Notes: a model not told the origin generated them from the letters alone. Counted from the first letter of the stretch, positions 10,645 to 23,285 are shown. The stretch: DNA of 64,000 bases from Geosiphon pyriformis (GCA_016748015.1 JAAOMT010000659.1:568979-632978), one strand, 5' to 3'. Numbers and translations are program-made.

Positions 10645-13328
10645 TTACTTGGTGGTAAGTCTGGAGAGAGCATCAGCATTTTGATGATTAGCTCCTTTGC
10701 AATATTGAATATCACTAGTTGAATTCATCCAAGTGGAGTATTTAGCAAGTTAATCTTTTGTGTTCTAGCTTCTTTTTGTTGTACAGCCAAACCAAAGCTT
10801 GGTGATCTGTTACTATAAGGAAGAAGATATTTGTTTCAATAACTAGTAGCCCATACTACTGCCAGGCATTCTTGTTCAGTTACTGAGTAATTCTACTCTG
10901 CTGGTAAGAGAGTTTTACTGGCATATGCTATGGCATGTTCTTTGCCATTTTCATCTTTCTGGGATAAAACAGCTCCAAGTCCATAGCCAGATGTATCAGT
11001 GTAAAAGATAAAAGGTTGATCTAGATCAGATTGCTTCAGAATTGGTTCAGTAACTAGTTTTTTCTTTAGAGTTTTAAAAACTTTTTGTTGGTGTGTGTCC
11101 CAATGATAGTTGACATTTTTCCTGAGTAGCTGATTAAGTGAAGCAGCTATTTTGGAGAAATTTTTGACAAATTTGTGATAATAGGAAGCCAAACCAAAAA
11201 AAGAGCATAGTTCATGAACATTCATTGATTGTCTAATGTTTTAGACTTTTTCAACCTTAGCTGGGTCAGGAAAAATTCCATCTTTTATAATAAAATGACC
11301 AAGAAATTGGGTGGATTGTCTTCCAAAGAAAGATTTGATTGGGTTGATCTTAAGACCTGCATTTCTAAGAAGATCAAAAACTTTTTGCAAATGTACAAGG
11401 TGTTCATTCCAGGTTTTTGAGTACACTATTATATCATCTAGATAGACCAAAACAAAAGTTTTCTTTCACTGATTTAAATACTTTATCCATTAAGCATTGA
11501 AAGATGAGAGGGGCATTGGTGAGACCAAAAGCCATGACTGTGAATTCATAAGTGTCATACTTGGTGATGAAGGCAGTTTTCTTTCTGCTTTCTGGATCCA
11601 TCTCTATTTGCCAGAATTCAGCAGTTAGATTAATGGTTAAAAAGAAAGCAGCATCTTTGAATTGGTTCAGCATTGCATCAATCTTAAGAAGTGAGTACAT
11701 GTCTCTTTCAGTGTTGGCATTTAATTGGTGGTAGTCAACACAGAAGTGTAGGATTCCACCTTTCTTGAATATCACTACAACTGGAAAAGCCTATTCACTC
11801 TTGGTTTTTTGTATGAATTCAAGTTCTTTCATCCGGTTTATCTCTTTCTTGATGAACTCATTATTGTGCTAATTGAATTAATATGGCTTTAAATAGATGG
11901 GGTGAGTTTCTCTAGTGGTAATGGTGTGTTGTATCACATGAGTTTGTTCAGAAGTATCACCTTCTTTTAAGATAACTGGGCTGTTTCTAACCAGCAGATT
12001 TTCAATGTCTATTTTTCTTTCTTCTGAAAAAGATTCTCTTTGTTCTACAACTAGTGATTGGATCTCAGGTGGTTCATTTTCAAAGGACTTTTGGACTTCT
12101 TTCAATTCTTCTCTAGGTATTAAACTGATTGGTTCCCAATCTTTGTAATAGATCAGACATGATTTGCATTCATCACTTAGAGAATATAAGGGTTGGTTGC
12201 ACCTGCACCAGGCACAAGGACTATGTTACCAATAACAGTACTTGGCTTTCTTGTCAGGTTTTTGGTCAAAGATTCTTCTAAGGATATTATAGTAGGGCCA
12301 ACAGATCAGCTTGCCATTCACAATGATTCTTTTTTTGTCAGCTTTGACATTGTCCAGTGGCTTGCCATTGCTGGTGAAGATAGTGTATGCGAGTTCAGTG
12401 GTTTCTTCTTGTTCCTTTTGTTCTTTTTCTTTATCACTCTCTTTATCATCTGATTTGTCTGATTGTTTTTCTTCTTGATCCTGTTTGTTTGCTGGAGAAG
12501 TTGTCCAATGGTGGCATTTAACCACTATGGACTTCTCACCACATCTGATAGTTAATTTACATAGTTCATAGTCAAGTAAGGCTTTTGCTTTCTTGAGCCA
12601 CTCATTGCCAACAATGATGGTGCATTCCTTTGCTTCAGAAACTTTTATGTTAGTTTCAATACTGATGCCATTGATGTGAACAGGAATAGCTTTGACAATG
12701 CCCAGACTTTTTTTCTTGTTACCATGTACATTGGTCATTGGTCAGGTGGAAGGCTCATCAATTTTTCTGCCAATTGCTTCAAGAAAGTGTTTGGCAATTA
12801 CACTAACAGATGATCTACTGTCTAGAATCAAGTCAATGAAATAACCAGCCACTTGTGTTTTGCAAATTAAAGGAATGACATTGCTGTTGTCAGCAAGTCC
12901 AGCTTGGCAAGGGCATTTATTGGTCTTTGGTGTTTTTTTCTTGAGAATTAAAGATTTGTGGAGATCTTTTCTGAACTGTAAATAAGTCATTAACTGGTCA
13001 AAGGTAATGTGTACTGGAGTTTCCATAAGATCTTTAACAACAGAATAGGATCCAGATTTTTGTACAATTTCTGGGGATTTCAACTTTGAAGGGTTCTTAA
13101 AAACTTTGGCTTTTGGTGGCTCTTTGCTATCAGCAGTGGAAATTGAGACTTTGTTGGGATTTAGAACGAAATCAACCTTGGCTTTCTTCTTTTTCTGGTT
13201 GATTCAGAAGTGTTAATTGCTAATTTATCCATGTCATAGTTATCATCAATTAAGTTAAAAGCAAAAAAGGGGTTTTCTTCTGATTAGCTTGTACTCTCAC
13301 CCTTTGGAGGTGTGTCTACCAGTTTAAA
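10645..13328 (-). pseudogene. Gypsy A protease-RT-RNase H frame, broken
   Basis: The frame is entered from the heptamer at 13322-13328. The protease motif reads LILDSRSSVSV, with the catalytic DSG changed to DSR. An acidic stretch (ESDKEKEQKEQEE, near 12430) and the Cys module between protease and RT follow. RT keeps FCVDY, FGLTNAP and YLDDIIVYS; RNase H keeps YTDTSGYGLGAVL. Multiple stops and frame changes lie between the open pieces at 13083, 12738, 12105, 11775, 11450 and 11225. It ends at TAA 10645, the position where all six copies stop. Confidence 0.85.
13291..13328 (-). promoter_or_regulatory. Putative -1 frameshift signal, gypsy A
   Basis: TTTAAAC (minus strand, 13328-13322) is followed by TGG TAG in the gag frame. 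The downstream hairpin is partly lost: the outer pairs GCAC/GTGC have become ACAC/GTAC. Confidence 0.65.
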
Positions 13329-14868
13329 GGCTGATAGACTGTGGCTTCAACTAGAGGATCCTCTCCAAAGAAATTGATGTTGGCATGGTTGGGTTTTTGA
13401 TTAAAAGCATTATTGTTAATAGGTCTATTGTTTTAATTGTCATTATTTCTAGGAACTGGAGGAAGTAAAGGAGGATTGTTGCAATCTCTTAAGAAATATC
13501 CAGTTAATCCACATCTATAACATACAGAGGACCACAATTTTGTTGTCTTTAATAAGGAGGTTGCTGAAGCTGATTAAAACGTGATTCATATCTGGGTTTT
13601 TGTGGTTGTTGGTTATTTCTAACTGCTTGTGCCAAAGATTCTAATAACCAGGCAAGATTGGCTGTAAGTCTATCAATTAATTGTTTATTTGGATCTTGAG
13701 TTTGGGCAGCAAAAGAGGCAGCAGCCATTTGAGGGGCAGGAGCCATAACAGAAGCAGAAGCAAAAACTGGAAGTATAGATCCCAAATGTATTCTTTAGTT
13801 GTTTTTAATTTGTTGGACAATTTCAATGACCATATCCATTGTAGGATTGTCTTTCAGGACCAAGAGAGACCAAAGAGCATAAGATAAATTGGTTCTCAAT
13901 CCTTTTGTGAAGGAATAAATTTTCTGCTTTTCTGTCTAATTTCTTCCAGAGTCTACTCGTTTAATGAATTTTCTTATTGCTTTGGCATATTCTGTCACAA
14001 CCTCACCAGGGCCTTGAGTTCTTCTTTCTAATTTCATATGCCATTTTGAGATTAAGATGGGAGTTCTAAATTTCATTTCAAACTGGGTAGTGAAAGAAGT
14101 GTTGTCTTCTCCAGCATTTGCTGGTGACCATCTAATAATTCTTTGTTGAGCATTGGCATTGGTTTTTTGTGAGAACCAAGTAGCAGAAAAGCCTTGAAGA
14201 TAGCCATCAACAATTTAGAATTTGTATTCATTATCATATTGGTTTGCTGTGGCAGCTCTCTCAAAATCATCCAACCATTCTATTGGATCTTGGGCATCAC
14301 TTCTAAATAATGGTAATAGGATGTTGTTTTTTTGCTCTAAAGCAGTCTGTATGTCTTAGAGAGTGATCAAAATGTTTTGTTGTAGAGGGTCTTAAGCCAT
14401 TGGTTCAGGTGTAACTGTTTGTGTTGAGTGTTCTGATTTACTTGAAAAGAGATCAAAAACAAGAGTGGTTTGATAGCTTTCTTCTTCTGTTTTAAGAGAA
14501 GTTTCAGTTGATTAATAAACAGCAATCCAAATGTGAATTTGATGATTCAGATATTCAAAATCAGAGGGCTGTTGTTCAAAAATTGTTGAGTATAAAAGTT
14601 AATTAATGCTGTTGTTTCTTTCTTTACAGTTGTCTTCAAAATAAGCTTGGTCAAAGTAATAGATTGTATAAGCTGTATAGGTTTCAGCTGAATGCTCATT
14701 CAGAAACCAGTTCCAAAAGTCTTGGAATTGTCTGCTGGATTGTTTTTCAATGGGAAAGCAAATCAAGCAGGAGGGCAAAAAATTGAGTTCAATAAAGTCT
14801 AGATCATTTTTGTTGTGTGCTTCAAAGTATTCTTCTGATTGTTGTGGCAAGTATAAATAATCACCTAT
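13316..14868 (-). pseudogene. Gypsy A gag, broken, start lost
   Basis: The conserved ATG has become ATA at 14868. The N-terminus (LPQQSEEYFEAHNKND, DFWNWFLNEHSAE) is followed by a retrotransposon-gag-like core, a Gln/Pro-rich linker and a zinc knuckle CYRCGLTGYFLRDC whose His is replaced by Tyr. There are numerous stops. Gag would form the virus-like particle. Confidence 0.85.
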
Positions 14869-14897
14869 ACAATAGGAAACAAAGTAGATTTTAACAA

Positions 14898-14914
14898 CCT
14901 CACAGGGAGCACCA
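14898..14914 (-). other. Primer-binding site, gypsy A
   Basis: The minus strand reads TGGTGCTCCCTGTGAGG, starting 6 bases inside the 5' LTR. Copy F has the same sequence; B, C and D have TTCC in place of TCCC. The identity of the tRNA is not established. Confidence 0.65.
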
Positions 14915-14920
14915 CTTTTA

Positions 14921-15655
14921 TGTTATGGGTTGGAGTAACAAGCTAACGGATAGCAAAAGAGAACAGAATTGTAGGGTGATGGAAATAATCAAAGGAGAAT
15001 TCAACTTTAAAGAGCAAATTGAATAAGTATGGATTCAATGTGTGAGATCAGTCTCATAAAATATCTTAGTCACTATTTTTTTCAAAGATAACTGGAGAAT
15101 CTGAAGGTAGAGGGATAGTCTGTACTGTCAACAAATAATCACATTTGGTATAATTCTATGTCTCACATTAGCGCTCTTAGAATTCAATATCAAGTATCAA
15201 ATATGCTCTTCAGTCACATTTTATTCAATAATCTTCAAATACTTTGTTTAATTGTTTCAGGAAAAGGTAGATAAACACCAACAAGGGATCTTTTATCCAA
15301 AAGATGTTCAGATACTTGAAAGTAGGGAAAGAGAATTTAGCGATAAGAGAATGTTTAAGATGAAAGTTGTTTTATTATATTTCTTTAATTGTTGGAAACA
15401 TACTTTTCTACAGCTAAGAGATTCATTGCTTATATAGCTATGAAAAGTGGTCAATGACCAGGTTAATGATCAGGTCAATGATCAGATCAATGGTCAGGTC
15501 ATTGATCAGGTCAATGATCAGATCAATGATCAGGTCAACAATCAGGTCATTGATCAGGTCAATGATTACTATCTAAAAATAGGTTGGCTAATTACATAAC
15601 ATCAGTGGCTAATACATGTGATAACTAATAAAAACTATTCATTTCAATCATAACA
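14921..15655 (-). repeat. 5' LTR of gypsy A
   Basis: TGTTATGGGTTGG...CATAACA, 735 bp, the same length as its partner, with ten U3 units at about 15444-15563. It abuts the integrase of copy B with no spacer. Confidence 0.9.
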
Positions 15656-16470
15656 TTATGATTCACAGTTTTATAAGCAAACAAAACTGAAGGCAGTACT
15701 TTGTCCCATAAGTTTGTTTCTTCACTGGTTTTGGCTAGGGTTTCACATAATGTTTTATTAAAACATTCCACTAGGCCATTTGTTTGAGGGTGATAAGGGG
15801 AGGAAAGTTTATGATGTATTCCCATTTTTCTACAAAGTTTTTCAACCAGTATACTAAAAAAAGCTCTTTTTCTATCAAATAAAAGTTCTTTGGGGCAGCC
15901 ATGATGGCAAATGATATCTTCATAAATGAAATTGGTTATTGAGACTGCTGTTTGATCTGAAGTGGCTCTTGCTTCTACCTACTTTGTAAGATAGTTGGTA
16001 GCTGTGATAATATATCTGTTGCCATTAGGAGTAATTATTAAAGGTCCAACAATATCTATACCAATTCTGTCAAATGGTTGACCAACAGAGATTGGATGGA
16101 TATCTTCTTTGCGATTGGATTTGCCTTTTCTTTGGCAGATATTACAGATTTTGATGTATTCAGCAATGTTTTTTCCCAAGATAGGCCAATAATAACAAGC
16201 TAAAGTTTTTTGAATTGTTTTTGTTTTTCCAAAGTGTCTAGCTAATAGGTCAGTATGCATGTTGTATATTACAATTTTTTTTTCTTCAAAAGAGATGACT
16301 CTCTGGGAACAGTCAGGATCTTTTTTGTTTCTTTTGTATAATTGGTTTTGGTGGATCAAATAGAAATTTGATTGTTTGTGCAAATGTTCTCTTTACTGTT
16401 GAGTGTATTCGGATGGGTATTGTCCTTTACCCAAAAATTCCATTAAGACAGAGTAGTTGTCCAAGTCCAT
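15656..16470 (-). pseudogene. Gypsy B integrase, 3'-truncated
   Basis: ATG at 16470 (MDLDNYSVLMEFLGK). A CAA-to-TAA stop precedes REHLHKQSNFYL. The HHCC finger (CNICQ), GIDIVGPL, NGLVECF and DKVLPSVLFAYKT can be read before the break, with a stop and a SDR-to-SNR change in between. The break falls at the VNHDITSYE region of the family. Confidence 0.8.
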
Positions 16471-16534
16471 TATCATGTTTGTTTATAAAAGAGTTACTAA
16501 TAATTAAGTTGGTTTGGTCTAAGAGATTGTATTG

Positions 16535-19225
16535 TTACTGGATGGTAAGTCTAGATAGAGTGTTGGTGTTTTAATGATTTGCTCCTTTGTGATATTGAAT
16601 ATCATAGTCGAATTCATCTAAGTGGAGTATCCAGCAAGTTATTCGTTTGTGTTCCAGCTTCTTTTTTTTGTGCAGCCAAACCAAGGCTTGATGATCTGTT
16701 ATCACTAAAAATTTTGCACCAAGAAGATATTGATCCCAGTAGTTGGTAGTCCAAACTACTGCTAGACATTCTTGTTTAGTAACTGAATAGTTCTTTTCTG
16801 CTAATGTGAGTGATCTACTGGCATATGCTATGACATGTTCTCTGCTATTTTCATCTTTTTGTGAAAAGACAGCACCAGGTTCATAACCAGATGCATCAGT
16901 GTGGAGAATAAAAGATTGGTCCAGATCAGGTTGTTTGAGAATTGGTTCAGTAACAAGTTTTTTCTTCAGAATTTCAAAAGCTTTTTGTTGATGAGTGCCC
17001 CAGTGATAATTGACATTTTTTCTGAGTAGCTAATTGAGAGGAAAAGCAATTTTGGAGCAATTTTTGTTAAATTTGCAATAGTAAGAGGCCAAACCAAGGA
17101 AAGAGTGTAATTTAGGAATATTTATTGGTTGTCTAATGTTCTGAACTTTTTGAACTTTAGCTGGGTCAGGGAAGATTCCATTTTTTGTGACAAGATGACC
17201 AAGAAACTGAATGGATTGGCATCCAAAGAAAGATTTGATTGGGTTTATCTTGAGGCCAGCATTTCTGAGCAGGTCAAAAACCTTCTGTAAATGTTCAAGG
17301 TGTTCATTCCAAGTTTTTGAATATACCATTATGTCGTCCAAGTAAACCAGAACAAAGTTTTTTTTTACTGATTCAAACACTTTATCTATTAAACATTAAA
17401 AAATGGAAAGAGCATTGGTGAGACCAAAAAGCATGACTGTAAATTTATAGGTGCTATACTTGGTGATGAAGGCAGTTTTTTTTCTGCTTTCTGGATTCAT
17501 CTCTACTTGCCAGAATTCAGCATTTAAATTAATGATTGAGAAGAAAGCAGCACCATTAAATTTATTTAGCATTGCATCAATTTTGAGAAGTGAGTACATG
17601 TTTCTTATAGTAATGGCATTTAGTTGGTGGTAGTCAACACAGAAGTGTAGGGTTCCATCTTTCTTGGATATCACTACAACTGGGAAAGCCCATTCATTCT
17701 TGGTTTTTTGTATGAATCCAAGATTTTTCATCCAGTTTATCTCTTTCTTGATAAACTCATCATTGTGTTGATTGGATTGATAAGGCTTTAAATGGATGGG
17801 GTGAGTTTCTTTTGTGGTAATGATATGTTGTATTACATGGGTTCATCCAGGGGTGTCTTCTTTTTTTGAAATAACTGGGCTATTTCTAGCCAACAGATTT
17901 TCAATGTCTATTTTTCTTTCTTCAGGGAAAAGTTCTCTTTGTTCTACAACTAGTGATTGGATTTCAGGTGGTTCATTCTCAAAAGACTTTTGTACTTCTT
18001 TAAGTTCTTCTTGAGGTATCAAGCTAATTGGTTCCCAATCTTTATAATAGATTAGGCAGGATTTGCATTCATCACTTGGTGAATACAAAGGTTTATTACA
18101 CCAGCACCATGCACAAGGGCCATGCCACCAATAACTGTATTTTGCTTTTTTGCTAGGTTTTCTGTCAAAGGTTCTTCTGAGAATATCATAGTAGAACCAG
18201 CAAATCACCTTGTCATTTACCATGATTCTTTTTTTGTCAGCTTTAACATTATCCAGTGGCTTGCCATTGCTGGTAAAGATGGTATAAGTGAGTTCAGCAG
18301 TTTTTTCTGGTTCTTCTTGATTTTCATCATCACTTTCATCATCATCTGATTCATTTGATTGTTTTTCTTCTTGGTTCTGTTTGGTTGCTGGAGAAGTTGT
18401 CCAATGACAGCATTTAACCACAATGGGTTTTTCACCACATCTGATGGTTAGCTCACAAAGTTTATAGTCAAATAGTGCTTTGGCTTTTTTAAGCCATTCA
18501 TTACTAACAATGATGGTGTACTCTTTTGCTTCAGATACTTCCATATTAGTTTCAATGCTGATATCATTGATACAGACAGAAATAGCTTTGGCTATGTCCA
18601 GGCCTTTCTTCTTGTCACCATGTATATTGGTCATTGGTCTTGTGAAAGGCTCATCAATTTTTCTGCCAATTGCTTCAAGAAAATGTTTGGCAATTACACT
18701 AACAGATAATCTACTGTCTAGGATCAGATTAATGAAGTAACCAGCCACTTGGGCTTTACAAATCAGAGAGGTAACATTGCTGTTATTAGCAAGTCCAGCT
18801 TGGCGAGGACATTTGTTGGTCTTTGGTGTCTTCTTCTTTGGTATCAATAATTTATGAAGATCTTTTCTAAACTGTAGATGGGTCATTAGTTAGCCAAATG
18901 TAATGTGTGTTGGGGTTTCTATAAAATCTTTAACAACAGAATAGGGTCCAAATTTTTGTACAATTTCTGAGGGTTCCAACTTTGGAGAATTTTTAAAAAT
19001 CTTAGTCTTTGGTGGCTCATTGTTATCAGCAGATAATTTGGATGCTTTATTTGGGTTCAAGACAAAATCAACCTTGGCTTTCTTTTTCTTTCTGGTTGAT
19101 TCAGAGGTGTTGATTGCTAGTTCATCCATATCATGATCATCATTAATTAGATTAAAAGCATAAAAAGAGTTTTCTTCTAGTTGGTTTGTACTCTCACCCT
19201 TTGGAGGTGTGCCTACCAGTTTAAA
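16535..19225 (-). pseudogene. Gypsy B protease-RT-RNase H frame, broken
   Basis: Protease reads LILDSRLSVSV (DSR instead of DSG). An open stretch from 18886 to 17843 carries protease, the acidic patch (ESDDDESDDENQEE) and the Cys module (GPCAWCWCNKPLYSPSDECKSC). RT (17731-17030) keeps FCVDYHQLN, FGLTNA and YLDDIMVYS. RNase H follows in decayed form (about 17000-16600). The frame ends at TAA 16535, as in its sisters. Confidence 0.85.
19189..19225 (-). promoter_or_regulatory. Putative -1 frameshift signal, gypsy B
   Basis: The TTTAAAC heptamer is intact at 19225-19219, with TGG TAG after it in the gag frame. The hairpin arms are weakened by two outer mismatches. Confidence 0.65.
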
Positions 19226-20748
19226 GGCTGATAAACAGTAGCTTTAACTAAGAGATCCTCTCCAAAAAAATTGATGTTGGCATGATTGGGTCTTTGATTG
19301 GAAACATTATTATTGTTGGGTCTGTTATTCTGGGTATCATTATTTCTGGGAGCTGGAGAAGACAATAGAGGATTGTTACAGTCTTTGGAAAAGAATCCAG
19401 TTAGTTCACAGTGATAGCACACAGGTGGGCCATGATTTTGTTGTCTTTGATATGATGATTGCTAAGGCTGATTGAAACAGGGTTCAAATCTGGATCTTTG
19501 GAATTGTTGGTTGTCTCTGACTGCTTGGGCTAATGGTTCTAATAGCCAGACAAAATTAGCTGTAAGTTTATCTATTAACTGTTCATTTGGATCATGAGTT
19601 TGGGCAGCAAAAGAGGTAGCAGCCATTTGGGGAGCAGAAGCAAAAACTGGAAGTGTGGATCCTAGGTGCATTCTTTGATTGTCTTCTATTCTTTGAGCAA
19701 GTTCAATGGCCATATCTATTGTGGGATTATCTTTCAAGGCCAGGAGGGGCCAAAGAGCATATGATAGATCAGTTCTCAGTCCTTTTGTGAAGAAATGTAT
19801 TTTCTGCTCTTCTGTCCAATTTCTTTCAGAGTCTATCTATTTAATGAGTTTTTTTATTGCTTTGACATATTCTGTTACAACTTCATCAGGGCCTTGAGTT
19901 CTTTTTTCTAATTCCATATGCCATTTTGAAATTAAGATAGAAGTTCTAAATTTTGTTTCAAACTGGGTAGTAAAAGAGGTGTTGTCTTCTCCAGCATTTG
20001 CTGGTGCCCATCTAATGATTTTTTGCTGAACATTGGCATTGGTTTCTTGTAAGAACCAAGTAGCAGGAGAGCCTTGAAGGTAGCCACCAACAATTTGGAA
20101 CTTGTATTCATTATCATATTGGTTTGCTGTGGCAGCTCTCTCAAAATTATCCAGCCATTTGATTGGATCTTAGGCATTACCTTTGAATAACAATAATGGT
20201 GTGTTGTTTTTTTGTCCTAAAGCAGTCTGTATACCTTAAAGGACGATCAAAATGTTTTGTTACAGAGGGTCTTGAGCCATTGGTTCAGGTGTAACTGTTT
20301 ATGTGGAGTGTTCTGATTCACTTGAAAAGAGATCAAAAACAGGAGCAGTTTGATAGCTTTCTTCTTCTGTTTCAAGAGAAGTTTCTGTTGATTGATAGGC
20401 AGCAATCCAAATGTGGATTTGATAATTCAAATATTCGAAATCAGGAGGCTGTTGTTCAAAGATTGTAGAATATAAGAGCTAATTGATACTGTTGTTTCTT
20501 TCTTTAAAGTCATCTTCAAGATAAGCTTGGTCAAAGTAATAGATTGTATAAGCTGTGTAAGTTTCAGCTGAATGCTCATTCAGAAACCAGTTCCAAAAGT
20601 CTTAGAATTGTCTGCTGGATTGTTTTTCAATGGGAAAGCAAATCAAGCAGGAGAACAAAAAATTGAGTTCAATAAAGTCTAAATTATTTTTGTTGTGTGT
20701 TTCAAAGTGTTCTTTTGATTGTTGTGGCAGATATGAATAATCACTCAT
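19213..20748 (-). pseudogene. Gypsy B gag, broken
   Basis: ATG at 20748 (MSDYSYLPQQSKEHFE). The core and Gln-rich linker are followed by a knuckle CYHCELTGFFSKDC with His replaced by Phe. Stops occur throughout, so no intact product is possible. Confidence 0.85.
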
Positions 20749-20800
20749 ACAATAAGAAACAAAGTGGATTTTGACAACCTCACAGGAAGCACCACTTTTA

Positions 20801-21443
20801 TGGTATGGATTGGAGTAACAAGCTAATGGATAGCAAGGGAGAACAGAATTGTAAGGTAATAGAAACAATTAAAGGGAATTCAACTTCAATGAGTGAATTG
20901 AATAAGTATGAATTCAATGTGCAAGATTAGTCTCATAAAATATCTCAGTTGCTATTCTTTTCAAAGATAACCAGGGAATTTGAAGATAGAAGAATAGTCT
21001 ATACTGTCAACAAATGATCACACCTGGTATAATTCTATGCTTCACATCAGCACTCTTAGAATTCAATATCAGGTATCAGATGTACTCTTCAGTCACATTT
21101 TATTTAATAATTTTCAAATGCTATAATTACATGTTTTAGGAAAAGGGTAGGAAATAACTAACAAATAATTTTTTATCTTTAAGATGTTCAGATACTTGAA
21201 AGTAGGGAAAGGGAAATTAGTGATAAAAGAGAGATTAAGATGAAAGTTGTTATTTTATTTATTTTATTTCCTTGATTTCTTCATGCTTTTCTACAGCTAA
21301 GAGATTCATTACTTATATAGCTATTAAAAGTAGTCAATAGTCAGGTTAATGATCACTTACTAAAAATAGAGTGGCTAATTTATGTGACATTAGTGGCTAA
21401 TACATGTAATAATTAATAAGAAGTATAAGTTTCAACCATAACA
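20801..21443 (-). repeat. 5' LTR of gypsy B
   Basis: TGGTATGGATTGG...CCATAACA, 643 bp, subfamily 1 with only about two U3 units. It is preceded by the primer site at 20778-20794. Confidence 0.85.
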
Positions 21444-21918
21444 TTATGATTAATGTTAAAAAAGCATCTAGGATGCAGTGCGAAATCTATGCAAAAGAAA
21501 CTGATTGATTGATTGATGAAGCACAAAGAAAATCAGTAGATAACAGCAATGATAATCTAAACTTGATGTGGCTTACAATCAAGAAGACTGTACTACAAGC
21601 TGCTGATTGCCTACCAAAGAGGAAAGTAGAAGCCTGATCTGCATACACAAAGAAAGAATGCATGAATCACAAGCTTGTTAAGATTGTTGCTGATATAATC
21701 AAACATATAAGAGTAAACAATGCAGATATGCATAATAACAATGTTATGCAGTTGTTGGCTAAATGGAAACAGTTAAAACCTGAGGCAGTTAATACATATC
21801 TGATGACTCTTCCAAAGAATAAGCGTATTACAGAATTACTTAGTATTAAAAAAGAATACAGATCAACACTGTGTGCTAAAATCAGACTACAACAGCAGAA
21901 ACAGATAGTGGACAATAT
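21444..21918 (+). pseudogene. LINE family II ORF2, part 1 (upstream of RT)
   Basis: It reads INVKKASRMQCEIYAKET, then LIDEAQRKSVDNSND, an open stretch from 21662 (NHKLVKIVADIIKHIRVNNA) and RLQQQKQIVDNI. Two in-frame stops lie before 21662. The frame continues at 47919 as IIRRQQNFDLNKE: codons GAC AAT ATA ATT AGA are rebuilt exactly if gypsy C and one ATAT copy are ignored. I recognise it as the linker before RT in an AM-fungal LINE ORF2. The endonuclease part is absent; copy B's LTR borders it on the left. Confidence 0.8.
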
Positions 21919-22644
21919 TGTTACAGGTTGGAGTAACAAGCTAACAGATAGCAAGAGAGAACAGGATTGTAGGGTGATGGAAATAATCAAAGAAGAATTC
22001 AACTTTAAAGAGCAAATTGAATGAGTATGGATTCAATATGCAAGATCAGTCTCATAAAATATCTCAGTCACTATTCTTTTCAAAGGTAACTGGGAAATTT
22101 GAAGGTAAAGGGATAGTCCATACTGTCAACAATTGATCATCACTGGTATAATTCTATGTCTCACGTCAGTGCTCTTAGAATTCAATATCAGGTATCAACT
22201 TGTGCTTTTCAGTCACGTTTATTCAAATAATCTTCAAATGCTACAATTATATATGTCAGGAAAAGGTCAACAAGTAATCTTTTATCTTTTAAGATGTTCA
22301 GATACTTAAAGGTAGGGAAAGAGAAATTAGCGATAAGAAAAGGATTGAGATAAAAGTTGTTATTTTATTTATTCTTGATTATTCAGATGCTTGTTATTAT
22401 ATACTTTTCTACAGCTAAGAGATTCATTGCTTATATAGCTGTCAAAAATGGTCAATGATCAGGTCAATGATTAGGTCAATGATCAGGTTATTGATCAGGT
22501 CAATGATCAGGTCAATGGTCAGGTTAACGGTCAGATCATTAATCAAGTCAATGATCACTTTCTAAAAATAGTGTGGCTAATCATATAACATCAGTGGCTA
22601 ATACATGTAATAACTAATAAAAACTATGAGATTCAACCATAACA
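21919..22644 (-). repeat. 3' LTR of gypsy C
   Basis: 726 bp, TGTTACAGG...CCATAACA, with nine U3 units (about 22449-22556). Its partner at 47276 has two units, and the 83-bp length difference is about seven units. Confidence 0.9.
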
Positions 22645-23270
22645 TCATCCTCTCTAAAGAGATTGAGCTCTGGCAAAATCAAACTATTTATAGGATATTC
22701 TAATTGAAAGGTTTTATCTAACTCAAAACTAACTAGTTTGTTAAAGTTTTTTGTGGATAAAGTGTATAGCACTTGAGGTGAAATGAGCTTTGTATCCAAG
22801 AGACCAAACATTTGTATAAGAGTTTTGGCTCTTCTGGCAATGGTTAAAACTCTTGGGACATCCAACCATATAATGCTCAAAATTTCCACTTGTATCTCAG
22901 AAGTTGTTTTCTTCATGAGCTTCATGTCTTCTATGATTTCACCAAGGTGACCATAGAGCTTTAGTTGTCTTCCATATGACAAGTTTTTGTCTATGGGCAA
23001 GATTTCTTTAATCATTTTTCCAATTGTGGTGAAAGGTACAAGTATTGCTGCCATTATGCTTTCCAACAGATACTTATCCATTTTGCTACCAATTTTTTCT
23101 CTTCTGGTAGTTGTTTTTTTTGGTCTGATAACAGTATAAGTTCTACTGTTGTCAGTTATTGTGGTCTGTTTTCTAATAGTCAGGATAGCATTTGGATAGT
23201 TTTTGATCCAATACTCATAGAGAGTATAGAAAGCATTTTGAATGTTTTGATCCAAAAAATAATTGTTCAT
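22614..23270 (-). CDS. Gypsy C 3' ORF, intact, unknown function (218 aa)
   Basis: The frame is open from ATG 23270 (MNNYFLDQNIQNAFYTL) to the TAG inside the 3' LTR. It has a short N-terminal region, a Thr-rich segment, a basic patch (RPKKTTTRREK, possible nuclear targeting), then mostly helical sequence: MDKYLLESIMAA, LGEIIEDMKLMKKTTSE, VPRVLTIARRAKTLIQ, FNKLVSFELDKT. It ends FREDDVMVESHSFY. There is no membrane span or signal peptide. The last eight codons are LTR sequence. The position matches where env-like or accessory ORFs sit in some Ty3/gypsy elements, but no known fold is evident. Gypsy D inserted 16 bases upstream of the ATG. Confidence 0.7.
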   Translation of the reverse strand: MNNYFLDQNIQNAFYTLYEYWIKNYPNAILTIRKQTTITDNSRTYTVIRPKKTTTRREKIGSKMDKYLLESIMAAILVPFTTIGKMIKEILPIDKNLSYGRQLKLYGHLGEIIEDMKLMKKTTSEIQVEILSIIWLDVPRVLTIARRAKTLIQMFGLLDTKLISPQVLYTLSTKNFNKLVSFELDKTFQLEYPINSLILPELNLFREDDVMVESHSFY

Positions 23271-23285
23271 ATCAATTGAAGATAC

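Larger units (their letters stand above)
7869..15655 (-). mobile_element. Ty3/gypsy retrotransposon copy A, full length, defective
   Basis: It is 7,787 bp with two 735-bp LTRs, read leftward. The order is 5' LTR, primer site, gag, frameshift signal, protease-RT-RNase H, separate integrase frame, 3' ORF, 3' LTR. The flanking tetranucleotides do not match (ATAG left, TTAT right). The right flank is the middle of copy B's integrase, so A and B were probably joined by recombination rather than by a simple insertion. Confidence 0.9.
15656..21443 (-). mobile_element. Ty3/gypsy copy B, 3'-truncated
   Basis: It has the 5' LTR, primer site (20778-20794), gag, protease-RT-RNase H and the first part of integrase. 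The integrase C-terminal half, 3' ORF and 3' LTR are missing; copy A's LTR takes their place at 15655/15656. Its right edge abuts a LINE ORF2 fragment. Confidence 0.85.
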
